Assembly (NCBI GenBank): GCA_017308475.1
Contig: JAFKEU010000006.1
Span: 62,001-126,000, forward strand
Source of the DNA: Alphaproteobacteria bacterium
GTDB taxonomy: Bacteria > Pseudomonadota > Alphaproteobacteria > Micropepsales > Micropepsaceae
Direction of reading: 5' to 3'
Length of the DNA: 64,000 nucleotides
The position numbers were made by a program, and so were the translations under genes. How positions within the stretch are numbered: position 1 is the stretch's first letter; each line of letters opens with the position of its first letter. This document shows positions 56,606 to 64,000 of this stretch, piece after piece. Below the pieces are notes generated by a model. The model was not told the DNA's origin, made no database searches, and saw only the letters and a list, made by a program, of their open reading frames with translations.

Positions 56606-59584
56606 ATGGCCTTGAAGATCAGACACTGGCTTGTCTGCGGCGTCGCTCTTGCTGCACTGCCGAACGTGGCGCATGCCCAGTCCAGCGGCACTGGCGTTGA
56701 AAGCGTCGTCGTCACCGGCTCGCGCGTCATTTCCGACGCCGCAAATTCGCCGACGCCGGTCACCATCGTCTCGACCGCCGACCTGATGGCGAACACCCCC
56801 ACCAACATCCCCGATGGCCTGAACAAGCTGCCGGTTTTCCTGGGCTCGCAGACGATCGGCCGTCCCGGCGACGGCAGCCAGAACTATGCCAGCAACAATC
56901 TGAACCTGCGCAATTTCGGCGCCCAGCGCACCCTGGTGCTGCTGGACGGGCACCGCGCCGCGCCGTCCAACAGCAACGGCACGGTGGATATCGATACCCT
57001 GCCGCAGATGCTGATCTCGCGGGTGGACATCGTCACCGGTGGTGCTTCGGCCGTATACGGCTCGGACGCGGTGACCGGCGTGGTCAACTTCGTCCTCAAC
57101 AAGAAGTTCGACGGCTTCAAGTTCGACGCCAATGCCGGCATCTCCACCTATGCAGACGCGGCCGGTTACAATGTCGGCGCGGCGTGGGGCACCGACATGT
57201 TCGGCGGCCGCGGCCATTTCGAGATGTCGGGCGAATATCGCCGCCGCGATCCGGTCAATCAGTCGGCCCGTCCTTACGGCCCGCCTTCCGAATATGGCGC
57301 GCAGGTGGGCACCGGCACGGCCGCCAATCCCTATACGATCATCAAGAATGGCCGCCGGCCGAACTCCGCTTTCGGCGGTCTGATCCAGGGCTGCGTTCCC
57401 GCCTGCAATACCGGATCGCCCGGCGTGACCGGCGTCGGCGCCAACGGCCAGTATTTTGTCAGCGACGGCGTACTCGCCCCCTTCAATCCGGGTGTCTCCG
57501 GCGCCAGGGATGCCAACGGCAAGAAGACGGCTGGCACCAGCAACCTGAATTCGGGGGGCGACGGCGTTTACAGCCCCTATGGCCAGGTGTTCAACGGCTA
57601 TCACCAGGCGACGCTGTTCAGCCGGTTCGACTATGACCTGGCCGACAATGTCACCTTCCATCTTCAGGGACAGGCCGCGGAAGCCTACAGCTTCGGTTGG
57701 TACTTCCCGCAGAAGATCCAACCCGGCGCCAACCAGGCCGATCTTTTCTACAAGGACAATCCGTACCTCTCGCCCGCCATCCAGGCGCAGCTTGGCAATG
57801 ACGGCACCCATCCGCTGCAGACCAACGGAAAGGTGCAGCCGTCCAACACCTTCCAGCTTGGCGAATTCATCACCAGCCTTGGGCAGCCGGGGACCAATGC
57901 CACGGGCAGCGTCAACCGCGTGCTCAGCGTTCAGGCCGGCTTCGACGGCACCATCCTGGACGGGCGCTTCAACTGGAACCTGTACTACACCCATTCCGAG
58001 AACCGGCTGGGCGTCAACCTGATCAACAACCAGAACCTGCAAAAGATGTACGCGGCCGAGGACGCAGTCCGCCTGCCCAACGGTAATGTGGCTTGCTATG
58101 CCGCGACGCAGGCGGCGACGCAGGCGCAGTATGCAGACTGCGTGCCGATCAATCCCTTCGGCCCCACCGCCGTCAGCCAAAATGCCTTCAACTACATGTT
58201 CCAGACGACCAGCTTCCACCAGACCAACACGCTGGACGACATGGGCGGCTCCATTTCGGGCCGTGTGATCGACGACTGGGCCGGTCCGATCAACGCCGCG
58301 CTGTCGGTGGAACGGCGCTCGAACGTCTATGACGTGACCTCCAGCGTGCCGAGCAGCACCTTCGTGGATTGCACGGGCCTGCGGCTGTGCAACCCCGCCT
58401 TGCCAAGCTGGGCGCAGTCGATCCTGCAGCCGACCCATGCCAGCGAAAATGTCTGGGAAGCGGCGCTGGAAACCGAAGTGCCGCTGATAAGGGATGTTCC
58501 GCTGATCCAGGCCTTCGACATGAACCTGGCCGGCCGCTACACCGATTATTCGGTATCGGGCTCGGTGCAGACCTGGAAGATCGGCTTCAACTGGAATGTC
58601 GTCGATTCCCTGCGCTTCCGCGGCACGACCTCGATCGACATTCGCGCGCCCACGCTGGACGATCTTTTCCGGCCGGCCACGCTGCTGCAGAACGTCTTCA
58701 ACGGCGACCTGCACATTCCCGATCCCACCGGCCAGCAGGCCTATGTGAGCTATACGGCCACCTATTCCAGCCAGGGCAATCCCAACTTGAAGCCGGAAGT
58801 GTCGCGTACCTATACGATCGGCGCGGTGTGGACGCCGGAGTTCATTCCGGGCCTGACGATGTCGCTGGACTATTACCGTATCCACATGGCCAACGCGATC
58901 GGGTCGATCGGCCCCAGCACCACCATCCAGACCCTGTGCGAACAGTCGGGCGGTACCTCGATCTATTGCGCGAACTACCAGCGTCCGCTGCCGTTCAGCG
59001 ATCACACCACCGCCAACGAGGTGACGCGTCTGTATACCTTCAACCTCAACACCGCTTCCACCGGCGTCGAGGGCTGGGACTTCGAGACCAACTATGGCTG
59101 GGAGATGTCGGACCTTGTCAGCGGCTGGCAGGGTTCGTGGACCGGCCGCCTGTTGGCGACCTATCAGCCGGTCATCAACAAGTCGGTGCTGTTCCCCGGC
59201 GCGAACTGGACGCGCACGGCCGATCCGAGCACCCGTATCAGCCTGATGCTGAACTATACCCTGAACGACTGGACCATCGGTCTTCAGGATACCTGGCTGT
59301 CGGGTTTCAGCCAGGTGGCGGGCCCGGTCACGCCGACCCTCAACAACTGGGTCGATTCGCATGTGCGGTCGTGGAACCAGGTGGACGTGAACCTCTCGCG
59401 TAACTTCGAGATGGATGGCGCCGACATGACGGGCTACTTCGTTGTGCAGAACCTGTTCAACGCCCAGCCTGACTACGTCCCCAACGGCACGATCGGCCAG
59501 TGGTATCCGGTCTACTCCAATGGGTATGCCGTCCAAAGTCCTATGGGCCGCTACTTCACGATTGGCATCCGCGCAAGTCTGTGA
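56606..59584 (+). CDS. TonB-dependent receptor (duplicate lacking STN domain)
   Basis: 992-residue receptor, a close paralogue of the preceding gene. Signal peptide MALKIRHWLVCGVALAALP, mature start near AQSSGTGVESVVVTGSRV. Plug and barrel match block for block (LNLRNFGAQRTLVLLDGHRA, PSNSNGTVDIDTLPQMLISR, TIQTLCEQSGGTSIYCANYQ, GRYFTIGIRASL). It lacks the STN domain, so it should transport without signalling through FecR. ATG 56606 was chosen for the signal peptide and ribosome site, although the frame is open back to 56327. A strong terminator follows. Confidence 0.93.
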   Translation: MALKIRHWLVCGVALAALPNVAHAQSSGTGVESVVVTGSRVISDAANSPTPVTIVSTADLMANTPTNIPDGLNKLPVFLGSQTIGRPGDGSQNYASNNLNLRNFGAQRTLVLLDGHRAAPSNSNGTVDIDTLPQMLISRVDIVTGGASAVYGSDAVTGVVNFVLNKKFDGFKFDANAGISTYADAAGYNVGAAWGTDMFGGRGHFEMSGEYRRRDPVNQSARPYGPPSEYGAQVGTGTAANPYTIIKNGRRPNSAFGGLIQGCVPACNTGSPGVTGVGANGQYFVSDGVLAPFNPGVSGARDANGKKTAGTSNLNSGGDGVYSPYGQVFNGYHQATLFSRFDYDLADNVTFHLQGQAAEAYSFGWYFPQKIQPGANQADLFYKDNPYLSPAIQAQLGNDGTHPLQTNGKVQPSNTFQLGEFITSLGQPGTNATGSVNRVLSVQAGFDGTILDGRFNWNLYYTHSENRLGVNLINNQNLQKMYAAEDAVRLPNGNVACYAATQAATQAQYADCVPINPFGPTAVSQNAFNYMFQTTSFHQTNTLDDMGGSISGRVIDDWAGPINAALSVERRSNVYDVTSSVPSSTFVDCTGLRLCNPALPSWAQSILQPTHASENVWEAALETEVPLIRDVPLIQAFDMNLAGRYTDYSVSGSVQTWKIGFNWNVVDSLRFRGTTSIDIRAPTLDDLFRPATLLQNVFNGDLHIPDPTGQQAYVSYTATYSSQGNPNLKPEVSRTYTIGAVWTPEFIPGLTMSLDYYRIHMANAIGSIGPSTTIQTLCEQSGGTSIYCANYQRPLPFSDHTTANEVTRLYTFNLNTASTGVEGWDFETNYGWEMSDLVSGWQGSWTGRLLATYQPVINKSVLFPGANWTRTADPSTRISLMLNYTLNDWTIGLQDTWLSGFSQVAGPVTPTLNNWVDSHVRSWNQVDVNLSRNFEMDGADMTGYFVVQNLFNAQPDYVPNGTIGQWYPVYSNGYAVQSPMGRYFTIGIRASL

Positions 59585-59590
59585 TGACCC

Positions 59591-59631
59591 CGGCCGGCGC
59601 CGCTTTCCCCCCGGGCGCCGGCCGTTTTTTT
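59591..59631 (+). terminator. Rho-independent terminator after second receptor
   Basis: 11-bp GC stem (CGGCCGGCGCC at 59591-59601 with GGCGCCGGCCG at 59614-59624) followed by T7 (59625-59631). Confidence 0.85.
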
Positions 59632-59686
59632 GTCGCGCACCGCAGGCGGTTACGGCTCAGTCGATTGACCGATCACATCTTCCCTG

Positions 59687-61621
59687 TCACCTGACCGGCA
59701 GTTCAAACGGCCCCGCCGGCAGGGTGGAGCCGTCGGCCAGCGTGCAAACCGGGCTGTCGCCCCAGCAATATCTCACCCGCGTAGCGTCGGGGGCATTGGG
59801 CAGCAGGACCACATCGCCATGCACCGCCGCCTGCACATAGCGGCAGCTTGCCTGCGCCGCCCCGCATAACTCAAAGGCGGTCGGTCCGCCGCTGTACGAC
59901 ACAAGCCCGTTCGTCACATCGGCGAAGCGGACCGCGATGCGGCTCGTCTGGCGGCTGGCGGAAATGGCGCGCGGCCCGGACGGGGAGATTTTCTCGCCAT
60001 AGACCAGATGGCGCGCGGCAATGGCCAGGCGCCGTCCCACTTCCTGCTTGTTGACGGGGTGAAGCATGACCGGGTCGCCGATGTCGATGGTCACCGTCAG
60101 CGCGGCATTGGGATCGGCCTCGGCGGCGCGGCGCTGGGCTTCGCGCACATCCGACCACAGGGACGCGCCGGGATGGGTGGGGCGGGGTCCGTAATCGGGG
60201 ATCTGCACGATCAGGAAAGGCAACGCTGCGCCGAACTGGGCCCGCCAGTCGGCCATCATCGCCGTCAGTGCGCGCTGATAGGTCGAAGCGAAATAGATGT
60301 TGGATTCGCCCTGGTACCAGACCGCGCCCTTGAAGCCGTAGGGACCGATGGGAGAAATCATGCCGTTGTATTGCTGGGTGATGCCATGCATCGGGCCCCA
60401 GGGCAGTTGCACGGCGATGCGGCCCTTCACCGGCCTGTAATACCAGGGTCCGTCCAGGGCCACGCTGTTGCCGTCGTCCAGGCGAAGGGCGCGGCTATCC
60501 GTGGGGCCGCTCAATCCGCAATTCTTCCAGCTGCAGAAAATGTTGGTGACGATGCTGTTGTCGCCGGCATGCAGCAGACCCGGCGGCAGCTTGTGCAGGG
60601 CAGCGGGCTCCAGCGAACTGCCCCCCACGCCCACGCCGTTGACCCAGCTTTTTTCCTCTTCCACGGCGCGGCCCAGATCAAGGGTCGCGCCCTTTGCGGC
60701 CTGCTGCGCCGTCAGGGTGACATGGGTGCCCAGCCACATCTGTCCGACAAAGCCGACACCCGGTTCGGCGCTGCCATCGGGCAGCGACAAGCCCGGCCAG
60801 TCATACCAAGGGCCCAGACCGTCGGGCGCCTTGGTCCAGCCCGCCATGTCGCCGGTCCATGGTTTGTCGGTCGCCCCGCTCAGCCACCACTTCTCCCAGG
60901 CCTCGTTCCAGCGCTGTTCGGCGGCGGCGGGATCGCGCTTGTAGACATCCAGAAGGTCCAGCGCATCATTGAAGACTCCCAGGCGCCGCAGGACGGGCTC
61001 GCTTACCCAGCCGCGGATGCGCGTGCCGCCCCAGGCCGCCACCACCAGGCCCACGGGCACCTTGATGTGGCGGCGCAACTCGCGCGCCATGAAATAGCAG
61101 CTGGCGGAAAAGCTGCCCGCCGTTTCGGGCGATTCCACTTTCCATTCCACTGGTTTGGTGAAAGTGGACAGCGGCGTGGGGCTGGCCACCCGCTCCACGT
61201 CCAGTTCGCGCACCTGGCCGTCGGTGGCGGCGGCGATCTCGGCCCGGGCGTTCTGGGCGCCCGCCACCGTGAACTGCATGTTGGACTGGCCGGTGCACAG
61301 GAATACATCGCCGACCAGGACGTCATGCACCTCCTGCCGCGCGCCGACGGAATCCGAAACCGCCAGCGTATAGGGACCGCCCGCCGCCACAGCGGGCAGC
61401 TCGGCGCGCCAATGGCCTTGCGCATCTGCTGTCGCCGTCACCTGCCGGCCCGCCATCCCGGCGGTGACTGTGCTGCCGGGCGCGGCATCGCCATAAAGGT
61501 TGATGGGCGTGTCCCGCTGCAGCACCGCATGGTCTGCGAACATGGGATGAAGCAGCGGCGCAGCGGCGGCGGGGCCGGCGCCCACAAGAAGTGTCGCGGC
61601 CAGCCGAGGGAGCAGTTTCAT
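59687..61621 (-). CDS. Secreted sialate O-acetylesterase-like SGNH hydrolase
   Basis: 644-residue SGNH hydrolase with signal peptide (MKLLPRLAATLLVGAGPAAAAP). Nucleophile Ser113 is in CTGQSNMQFTVAG, block III-like WYQGESNIYF and the catalytic His in DIGDPVMLHPVNKQEVGRRLA are present. An inserted beta-sandwich domain occupies roughly residues 200-330. Family members remove acetyl groups from sialic acids or, more often in soil bacteria, from plant polysaccharides. ATG 61621 overlaps the stop of the upstream hydrolase gene by four bases (ATGA), so the two form an operon converging on the receptor genes. Confidence 0.88.
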   Translation of the reverse strand: MKLLPRLAATLLVGAGPAAAAPLLHPMFADHAVLQRDTPINLYGDAAPGSTVTAGMAGRQVTATADAQGHWRAELPAVAAGGPYTLAVSDSVGARQEVHDVLVGDVFLCTGQSNMQFTVAGAQNARAEIAAATDGQVRELDVERVASPTPLSTFTKPVEWKVESPETAGSFSASCYFMARELRRHIKVPVGLVVAAWGGTRIRGWVSEPVLRRLGVFNDALDLLDVYKRDPAAAEQRWNEAWEKWWLSGATDKPWTGDMAGWTKAPDGLGPWYDWPGLSLPDGSAEPGVGFVGQMWLGTHVTLTAQQAAKGATLDLGRAVEEEKSWVNGVGVGGSSLEPAALHKLPPGLLHAGDNSIVTNIFCSWKNCGLSGPTDSRALRLDDGNSVALDGPWYYRPVKGRIAVQLPWGPMHGITQQYNGMISPIGPYGFKGAVWYQGESNIYFASTYQRALTAMMADWRAQFGAALPFLIVQIPDYGPRPTHPGASLWSDVREAQRRAAEADPNAALTVTIDIGDPVMLHPVNKQEVGRRLAIAARHLVYGEKISPSGPRAISASRQTSRIAVRFADVTNGLVSYSGGPTAFELCGAAQASCRYVQAAVHGDVVLLPNAPDATRVRYCWGDSPVCTLADGSTLPAGPFELPVR

Positions 61622-62721
61622 TTGCCATATCCCAGTTGCAGCATGGCGCGGGACTGACCGTTTACCGTGCCCTTGTCCAGCCATTCCAGGGAGGCCTTGA
61701 AGAGGAGCAGATGGTTCTTTTCCCACATGGCGTTGTGGCTGGAGCAGGCCAGGTCCACGAACACCTTGGCCGGGCTGCCCAGGTCGGCATAGAAATCGCG
61801 CACGCGCTGCGGATTGACCTGCTTGTCGTTGATGCCCGAGACCATCAGCGTCGGTGTCGTCATCGCCTTCACCTTGTCGGTGGTCCAGCCGAAGGAACTG
61901 GCGATGGGCGCGCGGCGTACCGCCGGCGTCCATTTCGCGCCCACCGGATCGGAGGCCAGCATTTCCGACCAGATTGCGGCGGCGGCCTTCGGGTCATACT
62001 GGCCGGGGCAGGGCGCCTGGCGGTCCCAGCCGTCGATGAAGTCCTTTTGGCTCTGGGTGTTGAATACCGGGCCAGGCACGGGCAACGGCGGCGTTTCGGC
62101 CCTGGTCTTGCGGTTGTAGGCCGGTGCCAGCAGCACCAGGCGCGCCACCCTGTCCGGATGCTGCGCGGCCCAGCCGCCGGCGCGCGGGCCGCCTTGCGAC
62201 CAGCCGATCAGGTTCACCTTGCGCACATGGCGCAGCTTGCCGATGAAATCCACCGCCGCGCTGATGTCGTGCCAGTCCGACAGGGCATTGGTTAGCGCGC
62301 CGGGATAGGCTTGCGGGCAACTGACGCCAAAATCCTTCTGCTGCCTGGGTGCCAGGTTGCATTTGTCGTTCATCTGGGGCTGGCGCTGCGAGCGGCCATA
62401 GCCTTCCATGTCCACCGAGAAGACGTCGTACCCGGCCGCGGCCAGATAGCCCATCCAGCTGTAGTCCCGATAGGGCACGTCGAAGGCGACTTCGGCCGGG
62501 GTGCCCGCCCCGTGCACGAACAGCACGACCTTGTCGCCGGCGCCGTTTGCCAGCACGGCCGGCGTCGCTTTCTCGCGCAGATAGAGTTTCACCGTCTGGC
62601 CGGCGATGGCCGGCACTCTTGAGGTGACGGTGACATAGTGATCGCGCGTCTGCACCGGCGCCGCCGCCGTGGCGGGCCCCCACAGGCCCGCGGCCAGCGC
62701 GACCAAAATCAGACGTCTCAT
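61618..62721 (-). CDS. Secreted alpha/beta-hydrolase
   Basis: 367-residue alpha/beta-hydrolase with signal peptide (MRRLILVALAAGLWGPATAA). The fold is seen in VVLFVHGAGTPAEVAFDVPYRDYSWMGYLAAAGYDVFSVDMEGYGRS; the nucleophile is Ser175 in LIGWSQGGPRAGGW, and the C-terminal NDKQVNPQRV plus SSHNAMWEKNH supply acid and histidine. It has a GGGGAGA ribosome site before ATG 62721. It precedes the SGNH esterase on the same strand. The substrate is unknown; secretion beside an esterase suggests extracellular ester breakdown. Confidence 0.86.
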   Translation of the reverse strand: MRRLILVALAAGLWGPATAAAPVQTRDHYVTVTSRVPAIAGQTVKLYLREKATPAVLANGAGDKVVLFVHGAGTPAEVAFDVPYRDYSWMGYLAAAGYDVFSVDMEGYGRSQRQPQMNDKCNLAPRQQKDFGVSCPQAYPGALTNALSDWHDISAAVDFIGKLRHVRKVNLIGWSQGGPRAGGWAAQHPDRVARLVLLAPAYNRKTRAETPPLPVPGPVFNTQSQKDFIDGWDRQAPCPGQYDPKAAAAIWSEMLASDPVGAKWTPAVRRAPIASSFGWTTDKVKAMTTPTLMVSGINDKQVNPQRVRDFYADLGSPAKVFVDLACSSHNAMWEKNHLLLFKASLEWLDKGTVNGQSRAMLQLGYGK

Positions 62722-62765
62722 GGCCTTCTCCCCGGTTTGCGGCTGGGGACCTCTGCCGGACCCCT

Positions 62766-63021
62766 GGGCACAGGCTGCGGATAAAGTCCGTCTTGCGCAA
62801 TATAATTGTTCGGCGGATTTTCTGGTCCCCCCTCCCTGCCGGGCCGGTGGAATTTGCAGGCGTCGCGCGCGCGGGCGTCGGCATGCCCGCGCACCTGTCC
62901 ACCAAAATTGCTGGACAAGGTCCGAAGGGTGCCGGTGGATAACGGTTGGAAAGGAATCTGCGCCGTCCGGTCATGGCGCGAAGACTAACCCGCCGCAGGG
63001 GGCGGGCGGACAAGTTGTAAT
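62766..63021 (-). ncRNA. Duplicated ~260-bp intergenic element, copy 2 (candidate structured RNA)
   Basis: Minus strand repeats the ordered blocks of 11157-11424: ATTACAACTTGTCCGCC (63021-63005), CCCCTGCG, the hairpin TTGTCCA...TGGACAGG-GCGCG (about 62917-62888), GGGAGGGGGGACCA (about 62837-62824), ACAATTA-nn-TTGCGCAAG (62808-62791) and TTTATCCGC-n-G-n-CTGT (62785-62770). The hairpin stem TGTCCA/TGGACA keeps pairing although the loop differs from copy 1. On the opposite (plus) strand TATAAT (62801-62806 region) looks like a -10. The rest of the 362-base gap shows no protein gene. Confidence 0.45.
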
Positions 63022-63083
63022 CCGGTCGAAAGGTTCGGGACAGGGGCGCCACTTCGCGGGATGTCCGCGAAGTGGCGTGCCGT

Positions 63084-64000
63084 CTATTTGTGGCGCTGAA
63101 GCCGCGTGTTCACCAGCTGGAAGAACACCGGCACGAAGAAGATCGCCAGCACGGTGGCGGTGATCATGCCGCCCACCACGCCGGTGCCGATGTCGTTCTG
63201 GCTGGCCGCGCCCGCGCCGTGGGCGAGCGCCAGGGGCGTGACGCCGGCAATGAAGGCGATCGAGGTCATCAGGATGGGACGAAGGCGCAGCCGCGCCGCC
63301 TCCATCGCCGCATCGAAGGCGCTTGCGCCCTGTTTCTCCGCATCCACCGCGAACTCAACGATCAGGATGGCGTTCTTGGCCGACAGGCCGATGGTGGTCA
63401 GAAGTCCGACCTGGAAATAGATGTCGTTGAAGAGGCCGCGCAGGCTGGCCGCGCCGACGGCGCCGATCACGCCCAGCGGGATCACCAGCATCACCGACAG
63501 CGGGATCGCCCAGCTTTCATACAGCGCCGCCAGGCACAGATAGATCACCAGGATCGACAGGGCATAAAGCGCCGGCGCCTGCGCGCCCGAGGCTTCCTCT
63601 TCGAAAGACATGCCGGTCAGCTCATAGCCGATACCCTGGGGCAGCTGGCCGATCAGCCTGGCCATCTCCTGGGTGGCGGTGCCCGAGCTGATGCCTTGCG
63701 CGCCCGCGCCGGTGATCTCGATCGAGGGCAGGCCGTTGTAGCGGGTCAGCGAGGCGGGCCCCACCATCCAGCTTGAGCTGGCGAAGGACGCGAACGGCGC
63801 CATGCCGCCATAGGCGCTGCGCACATACCAGCGGTCCAGGTCGCCGGGCGTCATGCGATAGGGCGCATCGGCCTGCATGTACACGCGCTTGACGCGGCCG
63901 CGGTCGACGAAATCATTGATGAAGGTCGAGCCCCAGGCGGCGCTGAGGGTCGAATTGACGTCCGCCAGCGACAGGCCCAGCGCACTGGCCTTGGCCTGGT
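63084..64000 (-). CDS. RND (HAE1-type) efflux transporter, C-terminal part, truncated by window
   Basis: C-terminal region of an AcrB/MexB-like resistance-nodulation-division pump. The 5' part lies beyond the window edge; in frame back to the border the translation reads [20 protein letters not shown] and [20 protein letters not shown], then [20 protein letters not shown] of the porter domain. Membrane helices with [39 protein letters not shown] and [23 protein letters not shown] follow. It ends soon after [15 protein letters not shown] without the longer tail of AcrB. Substrate and partner adaptor are not visible. Confidence 0.93.
   Translation of the reverse strand, partial: QAKASALGLSLADVNSTLSAAWGSTFINDFVDRGRVKRVYMQADAPYRMTPGDLDRWYVRSAYGGMAPFASFASSSWMVGPASLTRYNGLPSIEITGAGAQGISSGTATQEMARLIGQLPQGIGYELTGMSFEEEASGAQAPALYALSILVIYLCLAALYESWAIPLSVMLVIPLGVIGAVGAASLRGLFNDIYFQVGLLTTIGLSAKNAILIVEFAVDAEKQGASAFDAAMEAARLRLRPILMTSIAFIAGVTPLALAHGAGAASQNDIGTGVVGGMITATVLAIFFVPVFFQLVNTRLQRHK

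Noticed and set aside
56444..59536. 1030-residue open frame antisense to the second receptor
   Set aside because: Shadow frame of a high-GC gene; low-complexity Arg/Gly/Val composition and no recognisable domains.
62938..62946. DnaA-box-like TTATCCACC inside element copy 2
   Set aside because: Single imperfect site, absent from the aligned position in copy 1, and no cluster of boxes or other origin features.

Overview
The window looks like a chromosomal segment of a GC-rich Gram-negative alphaproteobacterium. Outer-membrane TonB-dependent receptors, an ECF sigma/FecR pair, an RND pump, KdpFABC-DE, a phenylalanine/homogentisate pathway and gene orders such as thioredoxin-TPR / Lon-substrate-binding / Trm112-like / DUF971 all fit that class. 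The order or family cannot be fixed from the sequence alone. No tRNA, rRNA, CRISPR array, insertion sequence or phage gene was seen.

Layout. 1-3.6 kb: 3' part of pyrD, a TetR regulator, and a tightly packed minus-strand group (CnoX-like thioredoxin, Lon substrate-binding protein, Trm112-like protein, DUF971 protein). 3.9-6.1 kb: a TonB-dependent receptor. 6.3-9.5 kb: polyamine genes (speE and speD divergent, PotD-like binding protein). 9.6-17.3 kb: orphan sensor histidine kinase, pepN, a large membrane protein, a hypothetical protein and a uroporphyrinogen methyltransferase. 17.4-22.2 kb: two paralogous secreted esterases, dusA, and a small membrane protein divergent from a LysR regulator. 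22.3-33.8 kb: branched-chain amino-acid (leucine) catabolism: thiolase, Lrp-type regulator, BCKDH E1alpha/E1beta/E2, thioesterase, isovaleryl-CoA dehydrogenase, both methylcrotonyl-CoA carboxylase subunits, a MaoC hydratase and a CitE-type lyase. 33.9-36.1 kb: threonine to glycine (tdh, kbl). 36.1-41.3 kb: phenylalanine/tyrosine degradation to fumarate and acetoacetate (phhA divergent from hpd-hmgA-fahA-maiA-marR). 41.4-51.1 kb: a potassium locus with an EIIA-Ntr gene, several very small membrane proteins and kdpFABCDE. 51.4-59.6 kb: ECF sigma factor, FecR and two tandemly duplicated large TonB receptors. 59.7-62.7 kb: a convergent pair of secreted esterases/hydrolases. 63.1 kb to the end: C-terminal part of an RND efflux transporter.

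How the parts work together. The centre (22-41 kb) is a catabolic district that turns leucine, threonine, phenylalanine and tyrosine into acetyl-CoA, acetoacetate, glycine and fumarate, with local Lrp and MarR regulators. The Kdp block appears to be a small regulon. An 18-bp AT-rich motif lies both in the ptsN-side promoter region and just downstream of kdpE, and a related direct repeat lies upstream of kdpF, so one regulator (probably KdpE) may control EIIA-Ntr, the micropeptides and the pump together.

Most notable observations. (1) An intergenic element of about 260 bp occurs twice, at 11157-11424 (plus) and 62766-63021 (minus). It has long conserved blocks in the same order and a conserved hairpin, but it faces different ways relative to its neighbours. 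It is a candidate structured RNA or small dispersed element. (2) The speD leader contains mutually exclusive G-run/C-run helices. (3) The threonine dehydrogenase has lost all four structural-zinc cysteines. (4) Leucine breakdown appears to end through a MaoC/CitE pair rather than a crotonase plus HMG-CoA lyase, matching the gene set of the mycobacterial bkd-acc cluster.
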